Shown here: piece by piece, positions 31,223-41,186 of the stretch | How the letters are laid out: every line of letters begins with the position of its first letter | Position numbering within the stretch: position 1 is the stretch's first letter | Assembly (NCBI GenBank): GCA_021234535.1 | Contig: CM037833.1 | Location: forward strand, 5,788,709 to 5,852,708 | Length of the DNA stretch: 64,000 nt | DNA from: Stichopus chloronotus | Lineage: Eukaryota; Echinodermata; Holothuroidea; Aspidochirotida; Stichopodidae | Direction of reading: 5' to 3' | Translations under genes and position numbers: made by a program | Notes under the pieces: model-generated | Databases searched by the model: none | Told to the model about the DNA's origin: nothing | Seen by the model: only the letters and a program-made list of their open reading frames with translations

Positions 31223-32002
31223 CTAGAAACCAACGCCGTACAAACTACTGCAATCAGAAACCAACTGAGTGAGTCTTTCTTCAATGTTAGGCACGACACT
31301 CTCTAACCACATCCACTCAGTGCAGGTTAAATTGATGCCTTTCTTTGTCGGATATATCTTGCCATACACGTTATACCGTTTGTGTTCTCGAAGACTGACA
31401 TACAACTGTCCGTTGAAATAAGAAACTCCTGCCATTTTGAAAGGCTTCTCAACAGTGTTAGTTTCCTTCTCAGGTTGTAAATGGTGCTTTGCATAGTCTG
31501 CAACTAATGGGTTCTGTTCCCCCTCTTTCAAAGCTTTGCTGATTTTCGGCATGATCATTTTTAGTTCACTCCACTGCTGAATAGTTAGACTGAGCCCTTT
31601 TTTGCCTGGTAGTAATTTATCACACTCATCCTTCATATAATATTCTCTAATGTCAACGTAAACCTTGCGGCGAAATGTGTGTACTCGTACATGCCTATTG
31701 CCTTCGAGATGAAACGTATCATTGTTACTCACTTGTGATGATTTGCCACCTGTTTCGTCCGATCCGCTCTGCAATGGCGATACCGTTGGTGAAGGCGTCT
31801 CTGACGAACGAACAGGACTCGGCCACGATAATTGAGTCTCCTCATCACAAGGCGTGGAAGGGACTTCTGTCAAGTTGTATTTGGCTTTCTTCGTTACCTC
31901 CAAGTCCAGAGGCACAGCATTTTGACGTCGCAAGCGCTTTAGTTCCGCACGCATCTTTTTTGTTGCCTCAGTGGGGGTAGATGTCGTTACAGGAGAATCC
32001 AT
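31223..32002 (-). CDS. tandem PC4/Sub1-fold protein, 259 aa
   Basis: ATG at 32,002, the 5'-most gene of the - strand cluster. Residues 1-94 are Ser/Thr/Pro-rich with a basic start. Residues 95-157 form a PC4-type domain (FHLEGNRHVRVHTF, VYVDIREYY, LLPGKKGLSLTIQQW). Residues 186-244 form a second, more diverged one (VSYFNGQLYVSLREHKRY, YPTKKGINLTCTEW). PC4/Sub1 proteins bind single-stranded DNA and act as transcription coactivators. Two in tandem could mimic the PC4 dimer. In a protein-primed element a role in replication-fork ssDNA or late transcription is plausible but inferred. Confidence 0.72.
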   Translation of the reverse strand: MDSPVTTSTPTEATKKMRAELKRLRRQNAVPLDLEVTKKAKYNLTEVPSTPCDEETQLSWPSPVRSSETPSPTVSPLQSGSDETGGKSSQVSNNDTFHLEGNRHVRVHTFRRKVYVDIREYYMKDECDKLLPGKKGLSLTIQQWSELKMIMPKISKALKEGEQNPLVADYAKHHLQPEKETNTVEKPFKMAGVSYFNGQLYVSLREHKRYNVYGKIYPTKKGINLTCTEWMWLESVVPNIEERLTQLVSDCSSLYGVGF

Positions 32003-32105
32003 TATAATTAAATTACTATGTCAAGATGAAGCTCGTTGCAAAACGTCTAAGTTTAACTTGAATAAAAGATGAAACTAGTTGAAAAACATTCAAGTCCAAC
32101 CTTTT

Positions 32106-32335
32106 GGCAAGATGATACTCGTTGAAAATTGTTCTAAGTCCAAACTTTTGACCAGATGAAGCTCGTTGAAAAAAATCTAAGTCCAAAGATTTTAGATGAG
32201 GTGAGATCAACGTTAAGTTTGGCAAGATGATAGTCGTTGAAAATTTTCTAAGTCCAAACTTTTGACCAGATGAAGCTCGTTGAAAAAAATCTAAGTCCAA
32301 AGATTTTAGATGAGGTGAGATCAACGTTTGGGAAC
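32106..32335. repeat. right subterminal direct repeats (2 x about 115 bp)
   Basis: Units at about 32,105-32,219 and 32,220-32,335 are nearly identical (GGCAAGATGATA.TCGTTGAA ... GATGAGGTGAGATCAACGTT). Each contains smaller repeats of 'TCGTTGAAAA...TCTAAGTCCA', and more single copies sit at 32,025-32,105. They lie just upstream of the tandem-PC4 ATG, where a promoter/enhancer would be. The - strand open frame across them is an effect of the repeat. Confidence 0.8.
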
Positions 32336-32925
32336 GATGTGAACAGTGAGACGTCTCGAAGCAGAGTGATTTTATACAGGGTTTTACTGAACACCAGTAT
32401 CTCTTCTAATAATCCTCAATCAATGAGACGACTATAAGCTTTTTCCATTAACTACATTAGTTTGAAGACCTGGGTAATCAATTCCCAGACGGAACAAATA
32501 ACCTCATCCCATCTTTCTAAGCTGTTTTTTCAGTCATTAGAAGTAATCCTCCTGCAAAATTTCTAATGATTTCTCTGTTTAATCTACTTCATTATCATTA
32601 TTTTTTTTTTTTTTTTTACAATCCTCTCCCGATAGCACTTAAGTTAAGCTTCTCATTAAAAAAAGTTCTTTCAATTCATTACCACTTGCTGGTTATGTCA
32701 ATCTTGACGACCAAAACAAGTTAAAACTTGCTCTCTACCTGACACGTCTTATCCTAAAACTTAACAAATGGAGGGCGCTTGGATCATCATGACGTGAGCA
32801 TTTTCATTGTCTTGTACCTCAAACTTTTTAATTAGAGGGCGACCTATCTTATGACGTCAGATGAAATGATGTCATGTTACATCTGGCAAACACTCATTCA
32901 TATTCAGTAACTTAAACTTTTAAAC
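32336..32925. other. right subterminal non-coding region
   Basis: AT-rich with a T run at about 32,602-32,618 and a TGACGTCA-type site near 32,854. No coding frame. Confidence 0.5.
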
Positions 32926-33078
32926 TAGAGGGCGCTCTAATAATGACGTCATCATGCATTAAGCATGACATCACCTGACCCCATTCCGCCCCCTCATTAA
33001 TATTCATAATCCTTAATCCGGACACAATAGAAAAATTTACATCACAAAGGTGTGGTGTCTATACTCCCCCATACTACT
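32926..33078. repeat. Polinton right terminal inverted repeat
   Basis: 153 bp, reverse complement of 17,466-17,620 with about three differences. Ends CCATACTACT directly before a run of seven G. Confidence 0.93.
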
Positions 33079-33194
33079 GGGGGGGCAGTTAAGGCACTGC
33101 CCGTAGAGCATCACCATCCTTTAGCACTAAGTGTGTGGAAATTTCAGGGGGGAGAGGCAGTGGCCCCCTTGCTTCAATGCAGGCTACGGCCCTG

Positions 33195-33699
33195 TAGTTT
33201 CATAGTCAGATTTGACGCTTTAAGATGTGCATTCTATAACAGTAACAATGCAAACCGACTCGTGGAATATCGAAGCGTCCCACAGGCCTGTATCTAATAT
33301 ATATACGTTCGCGAGCGTATTGCAGCTGCTTTTGGGCAGATTGTGCATGTTACAATATAGGCCTAAGTTGGGCTCGGCGGTGTTTTCTTCGATAACACGG
33401 TTTTTTAATTATATATGGAAACTTTTCTGAGAGTGGGGGAGAACCCCCGCCCCTCCCATTTCCTACGTATATGACGTGCTTTACTTGGCGTTTATTTCTC
33501 AGGTACGACTGCTTCAATAGTTCACAACATTTAAGCCTACCTTTTGTTGAAACCGTGAATCTCATCTTTGATAGGCCGAATTCATATCAAGGGTGCGTGG
33601 AATGCTGTGAAATTGACTTGCCTACTCTTTCTTTTCAGTGCATTGTATAGATTTCTATAGTCTTTGTGAAAGACCAGTTTGATTTTTCTAGTTATCTGA
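33195..33699. other. non-coding between MITE and CpG-rich block
   Basis: Overlapping short frames on both strands (33,052-33,565) recur almost unchanged in unit 2, but they reflect the near identity of the units here rather than coding constraint. Nothing recognised. Confidence 0.4.
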
Positions 33700-34080
33700 C
33701 CTGGCTAGGTGGATGAAATACCGCCAAAATATGAGCCTTGTTACTTTTGCAAAATTTACGTGCGCGCCGACCGGGTACGGCGATATAACAGACATTGTAT
33801 ACACTGGCATGGCATGCCAGCTAGCTCTAGCTAGTGTACACGTACACACGACACGTATGTACGTGCATAGTGCACACTAGACTGCAGACGACTGGACTGT
33901 GGCCGCGGCGTGCATGCACTTTGCAAATTTGACGTCAAAGAACTGCCACACACCGTACGGACGCTCTTCCGAAGTTCCGTTCCTTCCTGGAAATTTGCAT
34001 CATAAATGTATCAACTTCCTTATGCCCCGTTTCTATTCTAAACGTATAAAGATGGAGCAAGAAGCAGCCGACGTTAAGTG
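33700..34080 (+). promoter_or_regulatory. CpG-rich possible promoter and first exon
   Basis: Dense CpG (GCGCGCCGACCGGGTACGGCG, GGCCGCGGCG, CGTACGGACG) contrasts with the AT-rich surroundings. A TATAAA-like CGTATAAAG at about 34,045 precedes ATG GAG CAA GAA at 34,051, which runs 26 nt to a GTGAGT donor at 34,077. This could be the promoter and start of the gene whose later exon is at 36,705; the phases do not join directly, so another exon would be needed. Confidence 0.3.
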
Positions 34081-34161
34081 AGTTAAAATTTATTTGGCCT
34101 AGGCCCTATCCTAACACTAGCAGTACTGAGTTAGCTTAGGCCTAGCCTAAGCCTAGGCCCG

Positions 34162-34281
34162 TAACACTAATTGCCCCTAGCTGCCTTGGGCCTATGGTTT
34201 GATTTTCGGTTGTACCCTAGACTATAGGCGACGATCGTAATTCATCTGATACTAGCCCTAGCCTAGGGGCAATTAGTGTTA
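34162..34281. repeat. 19-bp inverted repeat in CCTAGG-rich DNA
   Basis: TAACACTAATTGCCCCTAG (34,162-34,180) and its exact reverse complement (34,263-34,281) enclose an 82-nt loop, within a stretch rich in TAGGCCTA. Identical at about 55,310-55,429. Possibly a small MITE or palindromic repeat. Confidence 0.6.
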
Positions 34282-34956
34282 GCGCCTATAAGAGAAAACA
34301 CGAAAATCTACGCTTTTTCCCTGTTGGCCCGATTTTCACCAAACTCGGATGTTCTTTGGTAAGCCTAATATTATTTCTGCAAAAAATCCGGTCAAAATGG
34401 GACTTAAAATGGCGAAATCAGAATCCACATTTCCGGAAAATAGGCAAAGTAGTAATGCTTGAGCGGGCAAGGTAGCTATAGGCCTAGGCTAGATTCTTGT
34501 ACAAGGTAGAAGTCTGTGTGTAGGCCCAGGCTAGTCTCATTAAGAGTCAGTCTCTATAAAGGCGTACCAAGTGGTAATTCATGGGCTAGGCCTACAGAAA
34601 ATTTGATAAAAATTTGCAGACTCCTCGCTCTTTCTGTTCCTCCACAGACAAATCATGAAAAAAATACCTCATGAAACTGCACATCAATTAGGGGGTATTC
34701 AAATGTCTGCAAAACTCTGCGCAAACTAGTGCATTTTCTTGATGCATGAGATGCCTAGGCTATATCACAAACGTTCACAATTTGTTCGCGTGTCGTCAAC
34801 CCGAATCTTTTGTGTGAAGTGCCCTCGTGGCATTTTCAAACCTAGGGCCTAGGCCTATAACTTTTGGTAAGCCATCAAGATCCCAGGAATTAGTTAAGTT
34901 TACATCGAAGGACTCACAGCCATAAAGCAGAAGTGATACCCGTGTGCATTCCACCG

Positions 34957-35280
34957 CTATATCTGTTTAAATTCCTCAGCACTTTGAGTGTCCTTCTGCC
35001 TACGTTGAAATATATCAGCGACTTTAGACCAAGATGGCGTTGTATCCCTGAAATGTTCAATAAATGCCTCCCTCAAGATGGAAAAGTCTCGTAGTGCCGC
35101 CTCCTGTAACGTTTTAAGCCATCTCTGAGCAGCACCACGCAAAAGGAGAGAAAATGCTGCTATCTACTTTTGTGTTGAAAATCCTTTGAAAGTGCAGTAA
35201 TTTTCAAAACGTTCCATCCATTCTTTAGGATCGACACAAGAATCTCCATCAAATGAGTCCATTGGAAACTGAAATTACCA
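34957..35280 (-). pseudogene. retrotransposon gag-like exon with in-frame TAG
   Basis: On the minus strand the frame starts after a TTTCAG acceptor-like site near 35,276: PMDSFDGDSCVDPKEWMERF, then CTFKGFSTQK, a TAG stop, then AAFSLLLRGAAQRWLKTL and LREAFIEHFRD...SAEEFKQ. The layout (F.G....P..W...F, then LL.G.A..W...L, then F..L...F...F) is the retrotransposon gag (Ty3-type) domain. It ends abruptly with no nucleocapsid or pol. The TAG is shared with unit 2 (56,105-56,425). Confidence 0.55.
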
Positions 35281-36704
35281 CAACGGGATTAGCATAAATT
35301 TAATTAATATAGTCAAATGCAAAATAAGGTTGATACACAAGTATAGTGGCTTAGCAGTGTATTCTCACTCTCTGTACAATTAGTTTAAAATAAAAGGAAC
35401 TTGGCAAATAAGTAAGTTTAGAATGGCAAATGCACTGTATACTGTAGTTATGAAAGCAAGATCTCCTCTGAAGTCCTACAGCTCCACCTAGGAGCTACTA
35501 TAGGACCAGTGCACTAAGACTGTCCAGAGAGGTAGTAATAATAGTGACCAAACAAGGTAGTGAAAGCTGGAACTGCCAAAGGAAGGTCAATGCTCTAAAA
35601 TGTGTCCATCAAAACTGTATTTATGACTTTGTATGCCTGAACTAGTGGTTAGCCTAAATAGACAACAGCTGTGATGTGAAGGACCAAAATAATTTCACAG
35701 GACAAAGAATAACGCTGTGATACCTGTTGCAAGCGATCGAGAAAAGGTCTGCTGCCAAGGATTGTTTATGGCAAGACACTTTTTTTTAGCAGAAGGGGAT
35801 TGCTTGACGAATATTCCACAATTTTCTCAACTTGTACTGCAGCCAACTGTTTTGGAATTTGGTTTTGTTCAGAAAAAGATCCAAGTGCAGCGGACAGCAT
35901 GACGAACAGGTACTGTACAGTAGTGAGGGTTACTAGGCCTATCATTAGTCAAACGGGTAATGAGGTTTTACAAAAGCACCGAGACGAAGACGTATAAATA
36001 TGTTTGACAATGTTTAAAGTACATTTCACAACGTAATTTAGGCTTAACCCTGGAATGACCACGTCATGAATCATGTGTAGTCAGAGGAGCTAGTGTAGCA
36101 GCTCATGTGGATGTCTTTGACTAAGATTTTTGTAAACATTCTCAATGTTACTAAGCTGCAATGATAGCAAAAGTAAGTCGATGTAGCCTCATTCTGAACG
36201 TGGTTTATTTTTAGTACTACGTACAGTACCTTTCGTAACAACAGTCTGGCCATGAATAAAAGATTTTTCAACGGGCCAGCTGGCATTGCCACACAAGGGG
36301 AGAATTGAAACTTGAAATATTTTACACAATTTTATAACATTGAGGCAAGTATTGTGTAAATGACCATGTCACGAAGTACTTAGTGGAGAGTTCTCGTCTT
36401 CGCCCCATCCCTGAACCATGTAGTAAGTAAACCATGTAATTGTGATGTGACCACTAGTCGAAACTCCACTTTTCACATTCCGATCAAATTCTCAAAATCG
36501 GTTGCAGCTTTGAATTGCAATATTGATTTATTGCTTCTATTTATGGATTTTCAGCGTACTGTGAAGCAGAGCCATGTGCTAAAATAGGAACATTTATACA
36601 TGAATGAAGGGATGTCTTCAATCAGTATCAATGTCTTTTGTTTTCCATTGTTTAGCAAGGGTACGGTTTCATTCATTTTTCTCGTTTTGATTTCTTTTTC
36701 ACAG
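35281..36704. other. non-coding, probably intronic
   Basis: Short frames only. Duplicated at 56,426-57,750 with small indels (for example about 100 bp near 35,915-36,020 missing in unit 2). Confidence 0.4.
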
Positions 36705-36841
36705 ACAGAATCGTCTGATAGCATACCGGCTACCTGCCATGTGGTCAAACCACTCGATTCCGTTGGGTAAAGGAGTAAGGATTGCTCTCCCATCCTGCTG
36801 TGTTAATGGCATCCGAGACAGGTCTCCCGAGGATGATCCAG
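36705..36841 (+). CDS. exon resembling a P2X7 C-terminal-type domain
   Basis: A polypyrimidine tract and CACAG precede the frame NRLIAYRLPAMW...LGKGVRIALPSCCV...IRDRSPEDDPG, followed by a GTAGCA donor. 'AYR...W...LGK..R..LPSCCV..IR...P' is the core of the P2X7 C-terminal-type domain found in many invertebrate proteins that are not channels. The unit 2 copy (57,751-57,887) has the same length and is nearly identical. Partner exons were not identified, so whether the gene is alive is unknown. Confidence 0.5.
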
Positions 36842-37216
36842 GTAGCATGCGTAGGTTTCAAGGAAGTGACAGATGCTATGGAAATGGAGTGAACATGATA
36901 AACGTGAATGAATCTATGGACTTGTGATCTGACTTTGGTTTCATTTGGCTGCATTACCTGGTTGTTTTCTCTCTGAATTAACCTTGCGGAAAGCAAGACT
37001 TGTAACTTTCTGTAATGAGAGAAAAAAGGCAGGGACCCCCCGTCCTTCCTCTCTTGACGGCTGGTCTGACTGGACCTGTTCTCCAGGTGACCTATTGGCT
37101 GAGTTGAATGCGGTTCTGATGTCCCTTTTCGATGACGCTATGTGCGAGTCATCATGCCGGACCAACTAAGATGGACAAGAATATTGTATCCATTGATGTC
37201 CTATTTAGACGATGGT
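36842..37216. other. non-coding after the P2X7-C-like exon
   Basis: Overlapping frames on both strands (36,941-37,169) without recognisable domains. Nothing supported. Confidence 0.4.
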
Positions 37217-38200
37217 GCTTTTTGATTCCTTGCCGAAGGCTCAAGGAATCTATGCGATGGTGATGTCGTGTATGTGTGTGTGTGTATGTAACACTTTGCT
37301 TGTAAACACGATATCTCAAGAAGGCCAATTTGGAGGGATCTTGTATTTGGTATGTCGGTTGGTCATACTGAGTAGATGATTTCTATTGTTTTTGGTCAAG
37401 GTCAAAGGTCATTTGAGGTCACCAGGGGTCAAAATGGGAAAACCTTGTAAACACGATATCTCAAGAACGATAACTGACTGATGTCATACTTGGTGTGTGG
37501 GTTGGTCACATTGAGTAGATGGTCCCCATTGTTTTTGCTTGAGATCAAAGGTCATTTGAGGTCACCAGATGCCTTAACTTAGAAAACCTTGTGAACACGA
37601 TATTTCCAAAAGGGTAACTGTGACTGATGTCGTACTTGGTGTGTGGGTTGGTCATATTGAGTAGATGATCCCTATTGGGTTTGGTCGAGGTCAAAGGTCA
37701 TTTGAGGTCACTAGAGATGAAACTGTAAAAACCTTGTAAATACAACATCTCCAGAATGGTAACTGTGACTGATGTCATACTTAGTGTGTTGATTGGTGAT
37801 AATGAGTAGATAATCCCTATTATTTTTGATGTGTCGGTTGGTAAAAATGAGCAGAAGATCCCTTTTGATTTTTGTGGGGTTAAGGGTCATTTGTAAAAAT
37901 GTGTAAACACAATATTACCAGGAATGTTAACCTTGACTGATGTCATACTTTGTGTGGATTGTATACACTGAATAGAAGACTTTTTGTTTTTGTTGGAGGT
38001 CAAAGGTGTGAGGTCACCTGAGGTCAAACTGTGAAAACCTTGCAAAAACATAATCTCCAGAAGGGTGCTGTTGACTGATGTCATACTTGATATATAGGTT
38101 GGTCATATTGGGTAGGTGATCCCTTTTGCTTTTGGTGGAAGTCAAATATCATTTGAGATCACCAAAAAAAATGTCAGTTTGGGTTAATGTGGTGTTTGAA
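37217..38200. repeat. hairpin end, (TG)n and TGACC-type array
   Basis: GATTCCTTG-ccgaaggct-CAAGGAATC, then CTATGCGATGGTGATGTCGTG, a TG microsatellite and about six units with AGGTCAAAGGTCATTTGAGG. This is the mirror of the 5,120-5,910 element: same hairpin module, same microsatellite, same core, opposite orientation. Duplicated at about 58,272-59,070 with one or two units deleted. Confidence 0.78.
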
Positions 38201-38735
38201 GAACAGTAACTGTAGTTGATCTCATACTTTTCATGTGGAAAATTTATTTGTTCTGATAACACCACCATGTGGCAAAGGAATAACAAAGCCTTTTGGCTTT
38301 CTGGTTGCTATGAAAGTGATGACTGCACTGTATTTAGTATGGTACATCCAGAGAGTTGATACTTGTCAAATAGTGCAAAATTATTTCTCTTGTTTGAACT
38401 TTGTTTGAAAGGAACAATTTCTTCATGCTTAGTGTTGATTCAGTTTGCAGTACTTTTAATGGTATGGTACACTCATCATTATATACATGTATACTGGAAA
38501 CCGATTCATATGGAACAACACCAGGTGGTGCTGTGATACCTAATCAACTTTTTTCAACTCCATGATAGCTTCCTGCAGCAAAGCAATGCAGAATTTTTTT
38601 TCTGCTGAAAAAAGGTTCTGACCACTTTTCCATGGCTTTCAGTTGCTAATTTAATGACCACCTAGCTCTCGCAAGTCAAAACATTTGAGGAAAACAGTTG
38701 CACTTGCTGAAAGGTACAGATAGTCTCAGGATGGA
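38201..38735. other. non-coding, nothing recognised
   Basis: AT-rich, duplicated at about 59,071-59,610. No gene. Confidence 0.4.
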
Positions 38736-39010
38736 ATCGATACCGGCGCTGAGAGGACAGTCCATCGACGGGAGCTCCGGTTATCAGGTACTCATGTTGT
38801 CCCAGAAGACCCAGTGCAACAAACAGATGCTGCAAGTGACGTAAACAAGTGATGAATCCGGTTCACATTCCGACGCGGACAGTGAAGACTATTGCTACCG
38901 TCGCAGTTCTAGACGTGGCAGAGGCACCCACCGCAACCTTCATCGAGAGCCACGAAGTGTCTTTGCATCATTCAGCTCAAATTGAGCCAGACTTTATTAT
39001 TAGCCAAATT
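38736..39010 (+). pseudogene. retroelement ORF fragment
   Basis: The frame 'DTGAERTVHRRELRLSGTHV' looks like a linker near the C-terminus of a retroelement polyprotein. It is followed after stops by a Ser/Asp- then Arg-rich stretch. Unit 2 retains a longer 5' part (59,830-60,110, RPGGNTSHTIRLADDTG). Too short to classify. Confidence 0.3.
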
Positions 39011-39252
39011 AACGAAAGACTGCAATATGTTCAAAAATCTTCATCCAAAATGTTGCAGTCTCTCCTGCAAACTTAATTGAATCATCATTTTAGGCAAAAC
39101 TGTGGAACATGTAACTAAAGTTTCTTTTCGTTGTTAGTAAGAATCACACGTCATTTACAAAACATTCTCGAATTTTACGATAAGATGACGATTACTATAT
39201 CTTATTTCGCATTAAGTACTTTTGTGCTTTATTCAAAATATTATAGGGTTTA

Positions 39253-40860
39253 GTGGGACGATGTGAAGTCCCGCATCAAACAGTTTACAGTCGAATACTG
39301 TGTAGCAAGGGCTCGTCGAAGAAGGGAGGAGTTCCTCTCGCTGTGCTCTAGGGAGAGGAACGGGGACTCCTCCGCGCTTCACGCAATCCAGCAGTATCTT
39401 GATCAAAAACTACACGGGGCTCGTGTCCGCGCTCGAGTACTTTGCGTGGAGGCGGAGGAAAGACCAAGTATTAAGTTCTACGGAGACTTCACGAAGTCAT
39501 AAAGGCGTGACGTCCATGGTGTGGTACAGAAGGACCCTCTCGACATCGTAAAGGTTTTTAAGAACTTCTATGAGCAGCTTTATACTGCAGCAGTCCCTAT
39601 TAGATAATTTTGCTTGGGCCCCTTCCGACGATCAGAACGACGAACTTGGTTCTCCGTTGACAGTCGACGAGCTCTGGATGAAATCCGGTGAAGCCCCTGG
39701 GTCCGACGGTATTCCGGTTGAATTTTACAAACGCTTCTGGAGTACCGTTGGTCCCTATCTGCGTGATGTATTCGTCTCCGCCTTCCTTACTGGCTCATTG
39801 AGCCCTTCGCAGCGCACAGGTGTGATAACGTTGTTGCCAAAGTCAGGGATCCCCTTGAACCAAAAAACCAGCGGCCAATCACCCTGTTGAACGTGGACCA
39901 CAAGATCCTGCAAAAGCCCTTTGTAACAGGCTAGGCATAGTTATGCCGGATCTTGTTATGCCGGATCTTGTTGGGCCTTTTCAGACATGTGCGGTGCGGG
40001 GACACAGTGTTCAGCAGAACCTCGGGTTGATGCGGGACTTAGTTGAATATGTTATTGACGGTGACCTCCCATGTGCGCTTGTCTCCCTCGATCAGGAGAA
40101 GGCCTTTGACATGGTTGATCCGGGTTTTCTCCTTAAAGTGTTGGCGAAGTTTAATTTACACCCAGCCTTTGTTGCATGGGTTAATTTTCTGTTTAATAAT
40201 GCAAGCGGTTTTGTTATTGTGGATGGCTTTTCATTGGACACCTTCAGAGTCCAGCGCGGGGTACGACAAGGGTGTCCCCTCCCACCTCTCCTCTGTGTTT
40301 TGTTAAGTGAATCCCTTGTAAAAGCCTTTCAAGTCGACCCTTTGTTCCGTCCGTTCAATATTCCTGGTGGATCTGAGGTCAAGTGCCTTCAGTACGCTGA
40401 TGACGACACTTGCGTAGTCTCTGACCTAGCCTCCTTCAGTGCCCTTACTGGCACGCTGGCTACCTTTCAAAGAGCAACATGTGCCAGACTGAACCCGCAA
40501 CAAAGACCAAAGGACTTCGTCTAGGTGGGTGGCGATATAGACAACTGCCCTTCGCGGCATCGTGAGTGGATGGCGCATTAAAAAGTAATGGTATATGGTT
40601 TGGTTATGGTTCGCCGGAGTCACTAACCTGGTGGTCTCTCGTGGTACCCGGGCACTGTTCTGGTTGCTCCAGATGGTGTCCTGGCTCGATTCTAGAGGAC
40701 CGTGTTTAGTTTTCTATGGTCAGGGAAGACGGAGTTGATCAAAAGACCTTAGGAGTGGGGGATTGGTCCTTGTGCATTTTCCTTTCAAGCTCCGTTTTCT
40801 CTTGACCAAATGTTTATACTGCTGTTGACAGCCACATGTCGTTTACCTATTTTGTTCGTT
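39253..40860 (+). pseudogene. LINE (L1/Tx1-like) reverse transcriptase, unit 1 copy, disrupted
   Basis: Pieces of a non-LTR retrotransposon ORF2: linker (VKSRIKQFTVEYCVARARRR), RT motifs APGSDGIPVEFYKRFW, LVSLDQEKAFDMVDPGFL, RGVRQGCPL and the catalytic LQYADDDTCVV. Several deletions relative to unit 2 (near 39,498, 39,590 and 39,680), stops, and loss of the segment between about 40,625 and the C-terminal part. It ends at 40,860 where the tandem junction cuts it. No endonuclease domain was seen. Confidence 0.82.
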
Positions 40861-40866
40861 CAGCTA
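40855..40866. other. tandem duplication junction
   Basis: LINE sequence TTTTGTTCGTT (continued by ATTGGGG in the intact copy at 63,909) passes directly into CAGCTAAGCG of the piggyBac tail (preceded by AAATCCT at 3,131-3,136). At most one shared base (T) lies at the joint, as in end joining. Confidence 0.8.
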
Positions 40867-41186
40867 AGCGATAAAGACTTGCCAAAACGGAAAAAGACTG
40901 TATTTTGGTGCAATTTTTGTGAGGACGGTGGATTCGAACTGCTGGGTAGACTGGCACACAAAGGTGGCATACTGGCAATAAGGTAGGCAAAAAACAAAGT
41001 TTTCTTTTACAATCATGTCTGTATTCAATAAAAATAGATTTTGCATACATGGAAAATAACAAACAGTACAGTATAAAGTTGCAACAGTAAGTCAATATTG
41101 CAAATACTCAAACATGCATATATTATGCAAATAATTCAGGGTGAGGGTCACGACAGTCAAAAATAATTCAGGGTTCAAAGGGTTAA
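40861..41186 (+). mobile_element. truncated piggyBac right end, unit 2
   Basis: Copy of 3,137-3,477 including AGGGTTCAAAGGG (41,170-41,182) and TTAA. It lacks everything upstream because the duplication began here. Confidence 0.85.

Larger units (their letters stand above)
17466..33078 (-). mobile_element. Polinton/Maverick (adintovirus-like) element, complete
   Basis: It is bounded by inverted repeats starting AGTAGTATGG and ending CCATACTACT. G runs of 7 lie on both sides, matching a 6-bp target duplication GGGGGG. It encodes the full diagnostic set: protein-primed DNA polymerase B, retroviral-type integrase, adenain-like protease, FtsK/HerA-type ATPase, major and minor capsid proteins. 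Ten of eleven frames are uninterrupted. Polymerase is on the + strand; everything else is on the - strand. Virion genes place it with the Polinton-like viruses/adintoviruses that can in principle form particles. Being young and nearly intact, it is a recent insertion. Confidence 0.95.
17432..33194. mobile_element. MITE-like element split by the Polinton
   Basis: Left end CAGAGCCGTAGCCTG (17,432) and right end CAGGCTACGGCCCTG (33,180-33,194) are near-perfect inverted repeats. They enclose a G-rich centre in which the Polinton sits. The intact 149-bp version is in unit 2 at 54,194-54,342. Short elements with a 'GGGCCGTAGCC' terminus and a central G-run are common repeats in marine invertebrate genomes. 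Confidence 0.65.
3137..40860 (+). repeat. tandem duplication unit 1 (with Polinton insertion)
   Basis: Starts at CAGCTAAGCG inside the piggyBac tail and ends at GTTCGTT inside the LINE. Every landmark recurs in the same order and orientation in unit 2: piggyBac tail, repeat arrays, BEN exons, zinc-finger remnant, NHL exon, MITE, gag fragment, P2X7-C-like exon and LINE. Without the 15.6-kb Polinton the unit is about 22.1 kb. Differences between units are scattered substitutions plus many indels of 3 to about 900 bp. Confidence 0.88.

Noticed and set aside
32016..32324. 102-codon minus-strand open frame with an internal protein repeat upstream of the PC4 gene.
   Set aside because: It is produced by the 115-bp DNA repeats; composition and context suggest regulatory DNA.
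37285..38200. CRISPR-like spaced repeats.
   Set aside because: The repeats are long, diverged and contiguous, with no short identical direct repeats separated by unique spacers; the genome is eukaryotic.
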